This document shows, piece after piece, positions 1 to 6,888 of a DNA stretch of 11,428 nucleotides (position 1 is its first letter; each line of letters starts with the position of its first letter). Where the stretch lies: positions 1-11,428 of the forward strand of contig DAOVOU010000030.1 of NCBI GenBank assembly GCA_030629475.1, in the 5' to 3' direction. The translations under genes were made by a program, and so were the position numbers. The notes under the pieces are model-generated. The model was given only the letters and a program-made list of their open reading frames with translations, was not told where the DNA came from and made no database searches. This DNA comes from Desulfobacterales bacterium. Its GTDB lineage: Bacteria; Desulfobacterota; Desulfobacteria; Desulfobacterales; C00003060.

Positions 1-85
1 GTTGAGTCGTTTTCAATCCTTGGCCCAGACCTGCCTATGCACTTAGGAGGCTGACTCAAGGAGTTGCGCCAGGGATAGGCTAACC

Positions 86-120
86 ACTCGACTAATCGAC
101 TACTCAACTATTCAACCAAC
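86..120. repeat. Degenerate ACTCGACTA/ACTCAACTA short repeat
   Basis: A run of nearly identical 9-12 nt words (actcgacta, atcgactac, tcaactatt, caacc). The reverse complement has the form GAGTAGTCGA, which recurs in the large intergenic region at 6702-6728; a further GTTGAGTCGTT piece opens the window at 1-11. It lies outside genes and I see no coding content. It looks like a dispersed intergenic repeat present in more than one copy here. Confidence 0.6.
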
Positions 121-365
121 TATGTACCTCTACAAATCTACGGAGCAACTCTGGCTTTTCTACCAAAACGTGGTTGCATTGTAAATGGGTAAGGTGTATA
201 TTGCATTTCGGATTTCGGCTGCGTATCATTTTGATATAAATTAAACGGGTTACAAGAGTTGTTTATCCAAGGTATTTGCAATTATTTATCTCTAAATCTG
301 TAGCATGCGCGGCAATGGCGGGCAGGACTATCTGATCCGCCGGAGATGGACGACCATTCAGGTCA

Positions 366-390
366 AAATCCGAAATCCGAAATCCGAAAT
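366..390. repeat. Tandem AAATCCG heptamer array
   Basis: Three perfect AAATCCG units (366-372, 373-379, 380-386) followed by a partial AAAT. The inverse form ATTTCGG occurs twice at 205-218, and related words (GATTTCG, CATTTCG) make up 2037-2101. The array ends 11 nt before the Shine-Dalgarno of the EF-Tu-like gene, so it is probably within the 5' untranslated leader. Confidence 0.7.
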
Positions 391-413
391 GTTGTGCATA
401 CAGGAGGTATGAA

Positions 414-671
414 ATGGAGGAAGAAAAGGTCGGAAAGGTGCAAAAATTTTTTGCCAAACCGAATGTGGCGGCTATTGAAGTTACTGCTGGTCTGCTTAGA
501 ATTGGGGATAGACTCCACTTTAAGGGCCACACGACCGATTTTGAAGACACCATCACCAGTATGCAGGTGGAAAAAGAGCCCATCGAGGAGGCAAAACCGG
601 GAGATCTTGTCGGAATTAAGGTCAAAGAAAGGGTGCGAGAACACGATATTGTCTATAAAGTTGCAGTTTGA
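414..671 (+). CDS. Translation elongation factor-like protein (EF-Tu domain 2-like)
   Basis: An 85-residue soluble protein that resembles the isolated beta-barrel domain 2 of EF-Tu/EF-G-type GTPases. The seen motifs are GDRLHFKGHTTDF near residues 31-43, a stretch with SMQVE near 49, and EAKPGDLVGIKVKERVREHD near 58-77; the last matches the 'AKPGD.VGI' core that domain 2 uses to contact GTPase partners or aminoacyl-tRNA ends. There is no P-loop or G domain, so it cannot itself be a GTPase. Stand-alone proteins of this size and pattern are known in anaerobic bacteria, but their role is not established. ATG 414 is chosen over the out-of-frame ATG at 409 because AGGAGGT at 402-408 gives 5-nt spacing and the family motifs lie in this frame. 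It is a single-gene unit closed by an intrinsic terminator. Confidence 0.85.
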   Translation: MEEEKVGKVQKFFAKPNVAAIEVTAGLLRIGDRLHFKGHTTDFEDTITSMQVEKEPIEEAKPGDLVGIKVKERVREHDIVYKVAV

Positions 672-710
672 TCTTCGTTTCGGCCAATTTCTCTAATCCC
701 CCTCACGCCA

Positions 711-743
711 CTCCTTTTCCCCAGTGGGAAAGGAGGAATTTTT
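711..743 (+). terminator. Rho-independent terminator of the EF-Tu-like gene
   Basis: A stem of about 10 bp with one bulged T: CTCCTTTTCCC (711-721) pairs with GGGAAAGGAG (726-735) around a CAGT loop. GAA and five T residues (739-743) follow it. It begins 40 nt after the stop codon. On the minus strand no T-run follows the stem, so it should act mainly on the plus-strand gene and shield it from the converging minus-strand operon. Confidence 0.75.
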
Positions 744-755
744 GGCAAACTGCTG

Positions 756-1115
756 TTATTCTAGTTTCGGTAACTCTACCTTAAGATATAAAGGTATTTC
801 TTTCCCCTCTTTAAGCAAGCTATAACTTGACTTGAATCGTTCATCAGGAAATTCATCAATTATTTTATATGCAATTCTATGCCCTTGAGTAAATCTGTTT
901 GGTTCTACAAATTTGTAGCCCATACTTGATAGCCAATCTTCGGGGGCGAATTCCTTTCCCTTTTTCAGGAATGCCTTGAATGAGATCAAATCTCTTCTGG
1001 GATCTGCTTCTGGATCTTTACTAGTTCTCGGCCCTTTAATATTATATCCCTCATTGAGCAACTCTTCCAGGTAATCAAGCTTGTTTATTGGTCCAACCGT
1101 CTTGCTATCATTCAT
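756..1115 (-). CDS. Hypothetical protein overlapping or abutting the end of lipA
   Basis: An unrecognised small soluble protein of 119 residues from ATG 1115, or 126 from a TTG at 1136 that overlaps the lipA stop. I prefer the ATG because AGGTG at 1121-1125 lies 5 nt upstream. It is rich in charged residues, has no membrane segment or signal peptide, and contains a central block with KGKEFAPEDWLSSMGYKF and RFTQGHRIAYKIIDEFP. I cannot assign a family. Its base composition is clearly more AT-rich than lipA. It sits last in the minus-strand lip/gcv series with essentially no gap after lipA, so it could be co-transcribed and translationally coupled. Whether it has any role in lipoate metabolism is unknown. 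Confidence 0.55.
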   Translation of the reverse strand: MNDSKTVGPINKLDYLEELLNEGYNIKGPRTSKDPEADPRRDLISFKAFLKKGKEFAPEDWLSSMGYKFVEPNRFTQGHRIAYKIIDEFPDERFKSSYSLLKEGKEIPLYLKVELPKLE

Positions 1116-1132
1116 TTCATCACCTATTGCCG

Positions 1133-1993
1133 TCAAAGCCTTAGGGCCTGATAAAGCTCTTTTGCATGATAAGAACTGCGCACAAACGGTCCACTGGCAA
1201 CTTCAGAAAAGCCCACCTTAAGAGCGGTCTCCTTCCAGTGATCAAATTCTTCGGGATGAATAAAGCGATCAACTTGCAAGTGTTCCCTTGTGGGCTGAAG
1301 ATATTGACCCAGTGTCAGAATGCAGCAGCCCGCATCAAGAAGGTCCTGTAGCGTTTTTTTGACTTCTTCGGAAGATTCTCCCAGGCCGAGCATGAGGCCC
1401 GACTTCGTGGGAATGGTGGGGTCGTACTGTTTAGTTCGCTTGAGCAATTCAAGTGAACGACGGTAGACGGCTTTTGGCCGAACCAAGGGATAAAGACGCG
1501 GGACGGTTTCAAGATTGTGGTTCAAAACATCGGGATGAGCCTCCACGACCGTCTGAAGGGCACCCGTATTCCCTTGAAAATCGGGTGTCAAAACCTCCAC
1601 AAAGGCATCGGGCGTTCTTTTACGAATTTCTTTAATTGTTTTTGCAAAAAGACTTGCCCCGCCGTCAGGGAGATCGTCCCGGGTGACAGAGGTGATGACC
1701 ACGTAGCCCAATCCCATGTTTTGTGCAGCTTCGGCAACCCTGGCCGGTTCTTCGGGATCGGGTGGGCCTGACGGTCCGTGGTCAACTGCGCAGAAACGGC
1801 AGTTGCGCGTGCAACAGGGCCCCATAATCAGAAAGGTTGCAGTCCGCCGGGAAAAACACTCCCAGAGGTTGGGGCACCTGGCCTCCTGGCACACTGTGTG
1901 AAGCCGGCTTTTCTTTAGGAGAGCCCTGACTTTTTCATATGCGGATCCCGTTGGAAGACTCCGCTTTAACCAGCGAGGCTTTCGGGCATGCAT
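1133..1993 (-). CDS. lipA: Lipoyl synthase (radical SAM)
   Basis: Inserts two sulfur atoms at C6 and C8 of the octanoyl group attached to carrier proteins such as GcvH, using S-adenosylmethionine and two [4Fe-4S] clusters. The auxiliary-cluster motif CX4CX5C is at C35, C40 and C46. The radical-SAM CX3CX2C motif is at C61, C65 and C68 (within MGPCCTRNCRFC), and the C-terminal RSSY signature, whose serine ligates the auxiliary cluster, is at 272-275. The 286-residue length is normal. The ATG start has GAAAGGG at 2000-2006 with 6-nt spacing. It lies downstream of lipB on the same strand with a 155-nt repeat-bearing spacer, completing lipoate assembly for the glycine cleavage H protein encoded upstream. 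Confidence 0.97.
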   Translation of the reverse strand: MHARKPRWLKRSLPTGSAYEKVRALLKKSRLHTVCQEARCPNLWECFSRRTATFLIMGPCCTRNCRFCAVDHGPSGPPDPEEPARVAEAAQNMGLGYVVITSVTRDDLPDGGASLFAKTIKEIRKRTPDAFVEVLTPDFQGNTGALQTVVEAHPDVLNHNLETVPRLYPLVRPKAVYRRSLELLKRTKQYDPTIPTKSGLMLGLGESSEEVKKTLQDLLDAGCCILTLGQYLQPTREHLQVDRFIHPEEFDHWKETALKVGFSEVASGPFVRSSYHAKELYQALRL

Positions 1994-2036
1994 TTTCGAC
2001 CCTTTCTACAAACCGCGGGATTTCCCACAACACATT

Positions 2037-2101
2037 GTTTTGAATTTCTGATTTCGATCATTTGAATTTGTTTCGTGTTTCTGATTTCGCATTTCGAATT
2101 T
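2037..2101. repeat. ATTTC-rich degenerate intergenic repeat between lipB and lipA
   Basis: The spacer is built from repeated words: GAATTTCTGATTTCG, GAATTTGTTTCG, TTTCTGATTTCGCATTTCG. Read on the minus strand this is the form ...AAACAAATTCAAATG..., which I recall as a dispersed intergenic repeat in deltaproteobacterial-type genomes; no search was made. It shares the ATTTCG core with 205-218 and 366-390. It contributes nothing coding and separates lipB from lipA. Confidence 0.6.
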
Positions 2102-2148
2102 GACGGCGTCATCATCATCGCGCTGTAAATTCTGTGAGTACTAAACTG

Positions 2149-2847
2149 TTACCTTTGTAAAAGCGCCTGCAATTCTAATAGGCTTGTCATGATAAGCTCA
2201 ACCCCGAAAACCGCCTCGACGTGACGTTTAACGCTCTCGCGTACTTGATTCATGGATACTTTACGGGAAAGCTCCCGCTCCATTGATGTGGTCCCTATAT
2301 CCTGAAGACCGCAGGGATTTATCCAGCCGAAAGGCTTCAGTGAGAGATTCACGTTAAATGCAAGGCCGTGGAAGCAAACTCCCCGGCGAATAGCAATTCC
2401 GACACTCCCCAGTTTGTTATTGCCGACCCATATTCCCCTATTAATCGGATTCCTCTCAGTCTTAATTTCCCAGTCCAGAGCGGCCCGAATCATGACTTCT
2501 TCGAGATTTTCAACGTAATCGCTTACTGCCAGCCTGGCTACTCGCAGATCAATGATCGGATACATAACGAGCTGGCCAGGGCCGTGAAAAGTAATGCTGC
2601 CGCCGCGCTCCACCTGGATCACGGGAATTCCTGCTTTTTCCAGAAAATCCGCGGACACCGCCAGGTTGTTCAACCCGCCCCTGCGACCAAGGGTGAAAAC
2701 AGGGGGATGTTCCAATAACAAGACAGCATTTGTGTCAATGATTTTGTCTTTTCTTGCAGCCACAAGCTGACTCTGAAGATTCCATGCCTCCCTGTACCCT
2801 GTGGCAGGGAGCTCAATGCAGAGCCATCTTTTGTTGTAGGCGTTCAT
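2149..2847 (-). CDS. lipB: Octanoyl-[acyl carrier protein]:protein N-octanoyltransferase
   Basis: Transfers octanoate from acyl carrier protein to the target lysine of lipoyl domains such as GcvH, the first step of endogenous lipoate synthesis. Family blocks are all present: EHPPVFTLGRRG near 46-57, RGGSITFHGPGQ near 81-92, the catalytic lysine in NKLGSVGIAI (K145), HGLAFNVN (H160) and the catalytic cysteine in INPCGLQDIG (C179). Length from ATG 2847 is 232 residues, which is typical. An in-frame GTG at 2862 adds MNSEP and has a weak AAAGGT about 11 nt upstream, so the start is not settled. Neither start has a strong ribosome site. The ATG and the codons after it lie inside a copy of a local repeat (2836-2869), an oddity discussed in the findings. 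Confidence 0.94.
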   Translation of the reverse strand: MNAYNKRWLCIELPATGYREAWNLQSQLVAARKDKIIDTNAVLLLEHPPVFTLGRRGGLNNLAVSADFLEKAGIPVIQVERGGSITFHGPGQLVMYPIIDLRVARLAVSDYVENLEEVMIRAALDWEIKTERNPINRGIWVGNNKLGSVGIAIRRGVCFHGLAFNVNLSLKPFGWINPCGLQDIGTTSMERELSRKVSMNQVRESVKRHVEAVFGVELIMTSLLELQALLQR

Positions 2848-2960
2848 AGGTTCAGAGTTCACCGTTGAGGGTTACCTTTCTGTAGGCGTTCACAGGTTCA
2901 GGGTTCACCGTTCAGATTTTCGGTTAACCCTGAACCCTGAACCTCTGAACCCGTGAACGG
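2836..2960. repeat. Direct and inverted copies of a GGTTCAGGGTTCACCG repeat at the lipB start
   Basis: Two direct copies, 2836-2869 and 2882-2915, match at 31 of 34 positions with a 46-nt period (core GTAGGCGTTCA.AGGTTCA). They are followed at about 2924-2959 by an inverted region containing AACCCTGAACCCTGAACC and CCCGTGAACGG. Read as RNA on either strand, copy 2 and the inverted region could pair imperfectly into a long hairpin. The first copy includes the lipB ATG and its first codons. Confidence 0.75.
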
Positions 2961-2966
2961 TTACGA

Positions 2967-2986
2967 GAATAAAAGGCTTACGCCTT
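2967..2986 (-). terminator. Possible weak terminator after gcvPB
   Basis: On the minus strand AAGGC and GCCTT form a 5-bp stem around GTAA (2973-2986), followed by a short T-rich tract (TTATT). It lies about 18 nt beyond the gcvPB stop. The stem is short, so read-through into lipB is likely; the same TTACG-looped motif could equally be one of the local repeat words. Confidence 0.3.
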
Positions 2987-3003
2987 AACTCCCCGGGCTG
3001 GAG

Positions 3004-4461
3004 TTATCCCGCAAGACATGGCTTCCGCGCTGCTGCTACTTCATCCAGTCTTTTTACTTTGCAGCGTTTCGGTGCGTCATGCAGCCGGTCAGGGTCTTGC
3101 CTGGCCTCGTTTACAATGGCTTTGAATGCTTCAATGAACTGATCGATCTCTTCTTTGGACTCTGTCTCAGTCGGTTCGACCATGATCGCACCGTCTACCA
3201 CCAGCGGGAAATAAACAGTGGGCGGATGAAATCCGTAATCCATAAGTCGCTTGGCCATATCCAGAGTCGTCACTTTGCCGGCCTTTTGATGTTCATCTGA
3301 AAAAACGCATTCATGCATACACGGTCTGTCGTAGGCAAGATGCAGTGTCCCTTTTAGCCTTTCCTTGATATAATTTGCGTTTAACACAGCAAGCTGGCTG
3401 GCCTTTTTCAGATTCTTTGGCCCCATGGTGCGAATATAACTGTACGCCTTTATCATGACACCAAAACTCCCATGAAAGGCTGCAACCTTGCCTACGGATT
3501 CAGGATAATCTTCAGCAAGGACATATCTGCCGTTTTCCTCGATCACGCGGGGAACAGGCAGAAATGGTTCAAGTTCGCTTTTGACACACACAGGACCCGA
3601 ACCTGGTCCTCCTCCCCCGTGTGGCGTCGAGAAGGTCTTGTGCAGATTCAGGTGCATCACGTCAACCCCGATTTTGCCCATTTGTACTATACCCATGACA
3701 GCATTCATATTTGCCCCGTCACAATAGACCAGCCCGCCCTTGGCGTGGACGATTTCGGCTATTTTCTGACTGTTTTCTTCAAAAAGACCGAGCGTGTTAG
3801 GGTTAGTTACCATGATTCCGGCCGTGTCTTCGTCCATGACCTCGGCGACGGCCTCTACGGAAAGGATTCCCTGTTTATTGGATCTCACAAGCACAGGACG
3901 GTAACCGCAGAGGGCTACACTGGCAGGATTTGTGCCGTGCGCAGTATCCGGGACAATGATCTTTGAACGCTGTGCCCCCTTCTTTTTGTGAAAGGCGTAA
4001 ATAAGGAGAATTCCCGTAAGCTCTCCATGGGCTCCTGCCGCAGGCTGAAGGGTGGTTGCGTCCATACCGGTGATTTCGGCAAGGTATTGCTCAAGCTCAA
4101 ACATCATCTTGAGCGCCCCCTGGGACAGACTGGCAGGAAGGAGGGGATGGGCCGTTGCAAAACCCGGAAGGCTTGCCTGTCTTCCATTGGTTTTCGGACT
4201 GTACTTCATGGTGCATGAGCCCAAGGGGTACATGCCGGTATCCACCCCGAAATTCCACTGGGACAACCTGGTATAATGACGCACCACATCAACCTCGCTC
4301 AAATCCGGAAAGTCAGGGCCTTTGCCTGTGAGTTCCTGGTCCAGAGGGCAGGATTCAACGTCACGCCGGGGAAGGGAAAATCCGCATCTTCCCTTTTTTC
4401 CTTTTTCCCAAAGCAGCGACTCATTTAGTATCAGGCCTGTGGTACCTACAGATTCCTTCAT
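3004..4461 (-). CDS. gcvPB: Glycine dehydrogenase (decarboxylating) subunit 2, P protein beta
   Basis: The pyridoxal-phosphate-bearing half of the split P protein of the glycine cleavage system. With GcvPA it decarboxylates glycine and passes the aminomethyl group to the lipoyl arm of GcvH, or runs in reverse. The PLP lysine is K275 in LNLHKTFSTPHGGGGPG. Other signatures are MYPLGSCTMKYSPK near 77-90, PDTAHGTNPAS near 171-181, MVTNPNTLGLFE near 217-228 and YCDGANMNA near 246-254. Its 485 residues match the usual length of the two-subunit type. The start overlaps the gcvPA stop as ATGA, with GGGAGG about 7 nt upstream, implying translational coupling and equal stoichiometry. No deviation from the family is evident. 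Confidence 0.97.
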   Translation of the reverse strand: MKESVGTTGLILNESLLWEKGKKGRCGFSLPRRDVESCPLDQELTGKGPDFPDLSEVDVVRHYTRLSQWNFGVDTGMYPLGSCTMKYSPKTNGRQASLPGFATAHPLLPASLSQGALKMMFELEQYLAEITGMDATTLQPAAGAHGELTGILLIYAFHKKKGAQRSKIIVPDTAHGTNPASVALCGYRPVLVRSNKQGILSVEAVAEVMDEDTAGIMVTNPNTLGLFEENSQKIAEIVHAKGGLVYCDGANMNAVMGIVQMGKIGVDVMHLNLHKTFSTPHGGGGPGSGPVCVKSELEPFLPVPRVIEENGRYVLAEDYPESVGKVAAFHGSFGVMIKAYSYIRTMGPKNLKKASQLAVLNANYIKERLKGTLHLAYDRPCMHECVFSDEHQKAGKVTTLDMAKRLMDYGFHPPTVYFPLVVDGAIMVEPTETESKEEIDQFIEAFKAIVNEARQDPDRLHDAPKRCKVKRLDEVAAARKPCLAG

Positions 4462-5789
4462 GATTTAACCTCCCTAACCAGCGCATCCATGTCGTCCCTG
4501 GACATGGTTTCCGTTACACACAAAAGGTAGTGGTTGGCAAGCTCAGGATAGTAGGGTGCCAGAGAAATGCCTGGTACGATCTTTTTCTCCAAAAGGCGCT
4601 CGTAGGTGGCCTCAAAGCCATCAGGGAATTCCACGACGAATTCGTTGAACGTGGGGCTGTCAAAGGTGATGGTAAATCCCGCTTTTTTGAGTTCTTTCTT
4701 AAGATATTCGGCCTTGTCATGGTTGAGTCGGGCAAGTTCCCGTATCCCCGTACCCCCCACAGAGGCCATATACATGGCGGCCGCCAGCGCACAGAGGCTG
4801 TTGTTGGTGCAGATGTTGGAAGTCGCTTTTTCCCGGCGAATATGCTGCTCCCTGGTGGCAAGGGTCAGAACAAAGCCTCTTTTTCCGTCCAGGTCTTTGG
4901 TTTGGCCAACCAGGCGACCGGGCAAGCTGCGCATGAATTTCTTTGTGCTTGCGAGCATCCCGAGTGCTGGTCCGCCAAAGGAACGGGGAATACCGAGGCT
5001 TTGACCTTCTCCGCATGCAATGTCGCCCCCCTGGCTTCCGGGGTTCTTTAGGAGCCCGTAAGCAAGGGCCTCTGTAAAGGAAGCAATAAAGAGCGCCTCT
5101 TTATCATGGGCCTTTTCCCCAACGGCCTGAAGGTTCTCAATGCATCCGAAAAAGTTGGGTGACTGAACCGCCACGGCTGCAAGATCGTCCATATCATCAA
5201 GCTCGGCAAGATCGGTTACACCGTTTTTCAGATAGCCAAGTTCCACCACTTCATAACCGGTGGGCTCGAAATAGGTCTTTACTACTTGACGATATAGGGG
5301 ATGAATCAGGCTTGAAGTGGCGACTTTTTTTCGTCTCGTTACACGAATGGCCATGAGCAGTGATTCTGCCAGGGCCGTGGCACCATCATAATGGGATGCA
5401 GTTGCTATTTCCATGCCCAGAAGCCGGGCAGCAAGGGTCTGATACTCATAAATCGCCTGGAGTGTTCCCTGGCTCATTTCCGGCTGGTAGGGGGTATAGG
5501 ATGTCACAAACTCGGAGCGACCCAAGAGATAAGACACCGACGCAGGAATAAAATGCTCATAACTACCTGCTCCCGCGAACACTCTGTATTCCGGGGAGAC
5601 GGCCATGCTATGGGAAAGGGCCTCCATATGATCGTTCAATTCCCACTCGCTCAACTGCTCCGGCAGATTGAGATCGCCCTTGCAGCGGCAATCCTCGGGG
5701 ACTATCGAGAAAAGGCCGTCAAGATCGTCAACCCCCACAACCTGAAGCATTGAAGCAATATCTTCACTGGTATGAGGTAAGTAAAGCAT
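4458..5789 (-). CDS. gcvPA: Glycine dehydrogenase (decarboxylating) subunit 1, P protein alpha
   Basis: The partner subunit of the heteromeric glycine decarboxylase; it shares the fold of GcvPB but lacks the PLP lysine. The start MLYLPHTSEDIASML is the standard GcvPA N-terminus. Diagnostic blocks follow: GAGSYEHFIPASV, TSYTPYQPEMSQGTLQAIYE and SHYDGATALAES in the first third, then NICTNNSLCALAAAMYM in the last third. At 443 residues it is full length. Its ATG directly abuts the gcvH stop (TAAATG), with an AAAGGAG ribosome site inside the end of gcvH, and its own end overlaps gcvPB by four bases. The three genes therefore form one tightly coupled unit. Confidence 0.97.
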   Translation of the reverse strand: MLYLPHTSEDIASMLQVVGVDDLDGLFSIVPEDCRCKGDLNLPEQLSEWELNDHMEALSHSMAVSPEYRVFAGAGSYEHFIPASVSYLLGRSEFVTSYTPYQPEMSQGTLQAIYEYQTLAARLLGMEIATASHYDGATALAESLLMAIRVTRRKKVATSSLIHPLYRQVVKTYFEPTGYEVVELGYLKNGVTDLAELDDMDDLAAVAVQSPNFFGCIENLQAVGEKAHDKEALFIASFTEALAYGLLKNPGSQGGDIACGEGQSLGIPRSFGGPALGMLASTKKFMRSLPGRLVGQTKDLDGKRGFVLTLATREQHIRREKATSNICTNNSLCALAAAMYMASVGGTGIRELARLNHDKAEYLKKELKKAGFTITFDSPTFNEFVVEFPDGFEATYERLLEKKIVPGISLAPYYPELANHYLLCVTETMSRDDMDALVREVKS

Positions 5790-6194
5790 TTACTCTGCTC
5801 CTTTCAGCTTTTCCAGGCAAGCTTCATTGGTCATGAGAGCGTCCATTTCAGATAGATCGCTGGGATTGACCTCAACGAACCATCCATCGCCGTATGGGCT
5901 TTTGTTTACCAATTCGGGCGATTCTTCAAGGGCCGTGTTTACAGCAATAATTTGTCCGCCGACCGGCAAGTAACATTCGCAAACTGCTTTGACTGATTCC
6001 ACGGTTGCGAATTCTTGCCCCTGTTTAAAGGTATCACCAACCTGGGGCAGTTCCACAAAAACAATATCTCCGAGCTGATCCTGGGCATAGTCGTCAAGGC
6101 CGACCCTTAACTTATCGCCCTCAAGCCTGGCCCATTCATGATCTTCTGCATAGCGAATATCATCGGGCAGATTCAACTCACTGATTTCTTTCAT
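5790..6194 (-). CDS. gcvH: Glycine cleavage system H protein (lipoyl carrier)
   Basis: A 134-residue soluble carrier whose lipoylated lysine shuttles the aminomethyl intermediate between P and T proteins and then presents dihydrolipoate to the L protein. The lipoylation site is K69 in FATVESVKAVCE, and the family blocks YAEDHEWAR (near 15-23), GDIVFVELP (near 42-50) and SPYGDGWFVEV (C-terminal half) are present. I place the start at ATG 6194 rather than ATG 6200: the purine-rich GGGAGGG at 6201-6207 directly touches the upstream ATG but lies 6 nt from the chosen one. It is first in the minus-strand gcvH-gcvPA-gcvPB operon, so the promoter should lie in the divergent intergenic region. Confidence 0.96.
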   Translation of the reverse strand: MKEISELNLPDDIRYAEDHEWARLEGDKLRVGLDDYAQDQLGDIVFVELPQVGDTFKQGQEFATVESVKAVCECYLPVGGQIIAVNTALEESPELVNKSPYGDGWFVEVNPSDLSEMDALMTNEACLEKLKGAE

Positions 6195-6289
6195 GACCAT
6201 CCCTCCCTTTTCTATAGCTTTTAAGATAATCTTTTTGGGGTAAATGAATATATACTTTTTGAAAATCTTTTCAGCATTTCAATTGAGTC

Positions 6290-6440
6290 AAACGGTTGCG
6301 GTTGAGCAGCTCGTATCGGGATTCGTAGTACGGTTACGGATAAAGGTCAACGCAACCGAGTGACGCCAGACGTACTGTTCTCAAGGCGCAAGCCGCAAAC
6401 GAGCAGCGCAACCGAATAACGTATAACGAAAACGGCAACC
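6290..6440. repeat. Imperfect inverted repeat with CGGTTGCG/CGCAACCG words
   Basis: The left part carries CGGTTGCGGTTGAGCAGCTCGT (6293-6314). The right part carries GTCAACGCAACCGAGTGACG near 6347 and AACGAGCAGCGCAACCGAAT near 6399-6418. The last segment is an approximate reverse complement of the left (ACGAGC..C.CAACCG matches). Further GC-rich words (GGCGCAAGCCGC) fill the middle. The whole could fold into a branched structure. There is no tRNA-like or known RNA motif that I recognise. Confidence 0.45.
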
Positions 6441-6520
6441 CCAAAATCTTTTTCTGTGAGACTATACATTGTTCTTGTAAATATCGCGGTGTTGATAGAC
6501 TCTTTGATGTTTTAGTAATC

Positions 6521-6670
6521 TGATACTGGATGCTTGATGCTGGATACTTGTGAAAGGTTTATCGATTATCACATACTACATCCGCATGCAAATACCACAT
6601 TGAAATTTGACCAAAATTTGGAATTTTTGACAGCCTGATGTTCGATGCTGGTTTCTGCATACTGGATGAT
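6521..6670. repeat. GATACTGGATGC-type repeat words, two clusters
   Basis: The cluster at 6521-6550 reads as tandem degenerate copies of GATGCTGGATACT (GATACTGGATGC, TTGATGCTGGATACTTG). A second cluster at 6635-6670 repeats GATGTTCGATGCTGG and ATACTGGATGAT. They are about 100 nt apart and separated by AT-rich DNA. They look like members of one dispersed intergenic family and carry no open frame. Confidence 0.5.
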
Positions 6671-6683
6671 CCGTCTGAACTTA

Positions 6684-6728
6684 GGGGCTTCGCCCCAATT
6701 GGTCGAGTAGTCGAGTCGTTGAGTAGTT
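6684..6728. repeat. GGGGC hairpin plus GTCGAGTAGTCGAG repeat
   Basis: GGGGC (6684-6688) and GCCCC (6692-6696) form a perfect 5-bp stem with a TTC loop. It is followed by GTCGAGTAGTCGAGTCG and TTGAGTAGTT (6702-6728), the reverse-complement form of the repeat at 86-120. No T-run follows the hairpin on either strand, so it is not a terminator. Confidence 0.55.
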
Positions 6729-6828
6729 CCGCCTTGGGCTGATCAAGCTCGATTTTCTGAACATACCAAGCTGTTGACGAATCTTCTCAAGGCTGATACA
6801 TCCAGGACTCTGATAAAAAAAGGCTAAC

Positions 6829-6888
6829 TACAGGACAAAAAAATTAGACGGGATAGACAGGTTAATCCTGTCGAAAAAATGTCCTGTA
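6829..6888 (+). promoter_or_regulatory. Nested dyads just before the gcvT-glyA start
   Basis: Outer arms TACAGGAC (6829-6836) and GTCCTGTA (6881-6888) are perfect 8-nt complements. Inside them GACAGG (6856-6861) and CCTGTC (6867-6872) form a 6-bp hairpin with loop TTAAT. A-rich tracts flank both stems. The structure ends about 10 nt before the AAAGGA ribosome site of the fusion gene, so it could influence translation or mark a leader. It could equally be a copy of an AATCCTGTC-type intergenic repeat. Confidence 0.4.

Larger units (their letters stand above)
1..413. other. Repeat-bearing intergenic leader upstream of the EF-Tu-like gene
   Basis: I see no convincing gene here; open frames across it lack start signals and run antisense to, or into, the next gene. 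The stretch holds a GACTACTCAAC-type repeat near 86-120, two ATTTCGG units at 205-218 and three AAATCCG units at 366-390, which is the same word inverted. An AT-rich TATAAA at 235-240 could be a -10 element, but no good -35 box lies 16-18 nt upstream. The segment ends with the strong AGGAGGT ribosome site of the next gene at 402-408. Confidence 0.5.

Noticed and set aside
366..390. CRISPR-like array
   Set aside because: The units are 7-nt tandem copies without spacers, and no cas gene is present.
346..696. 116-codon plus-strand frame covering the EF-Tu-like gene
   Set aside because: It runs out of frame with the recognised protein. The ATG at 409 in this frame is only 1 nt from the AGGAGGT, while ATG 414 has normal spacing and family motifs.
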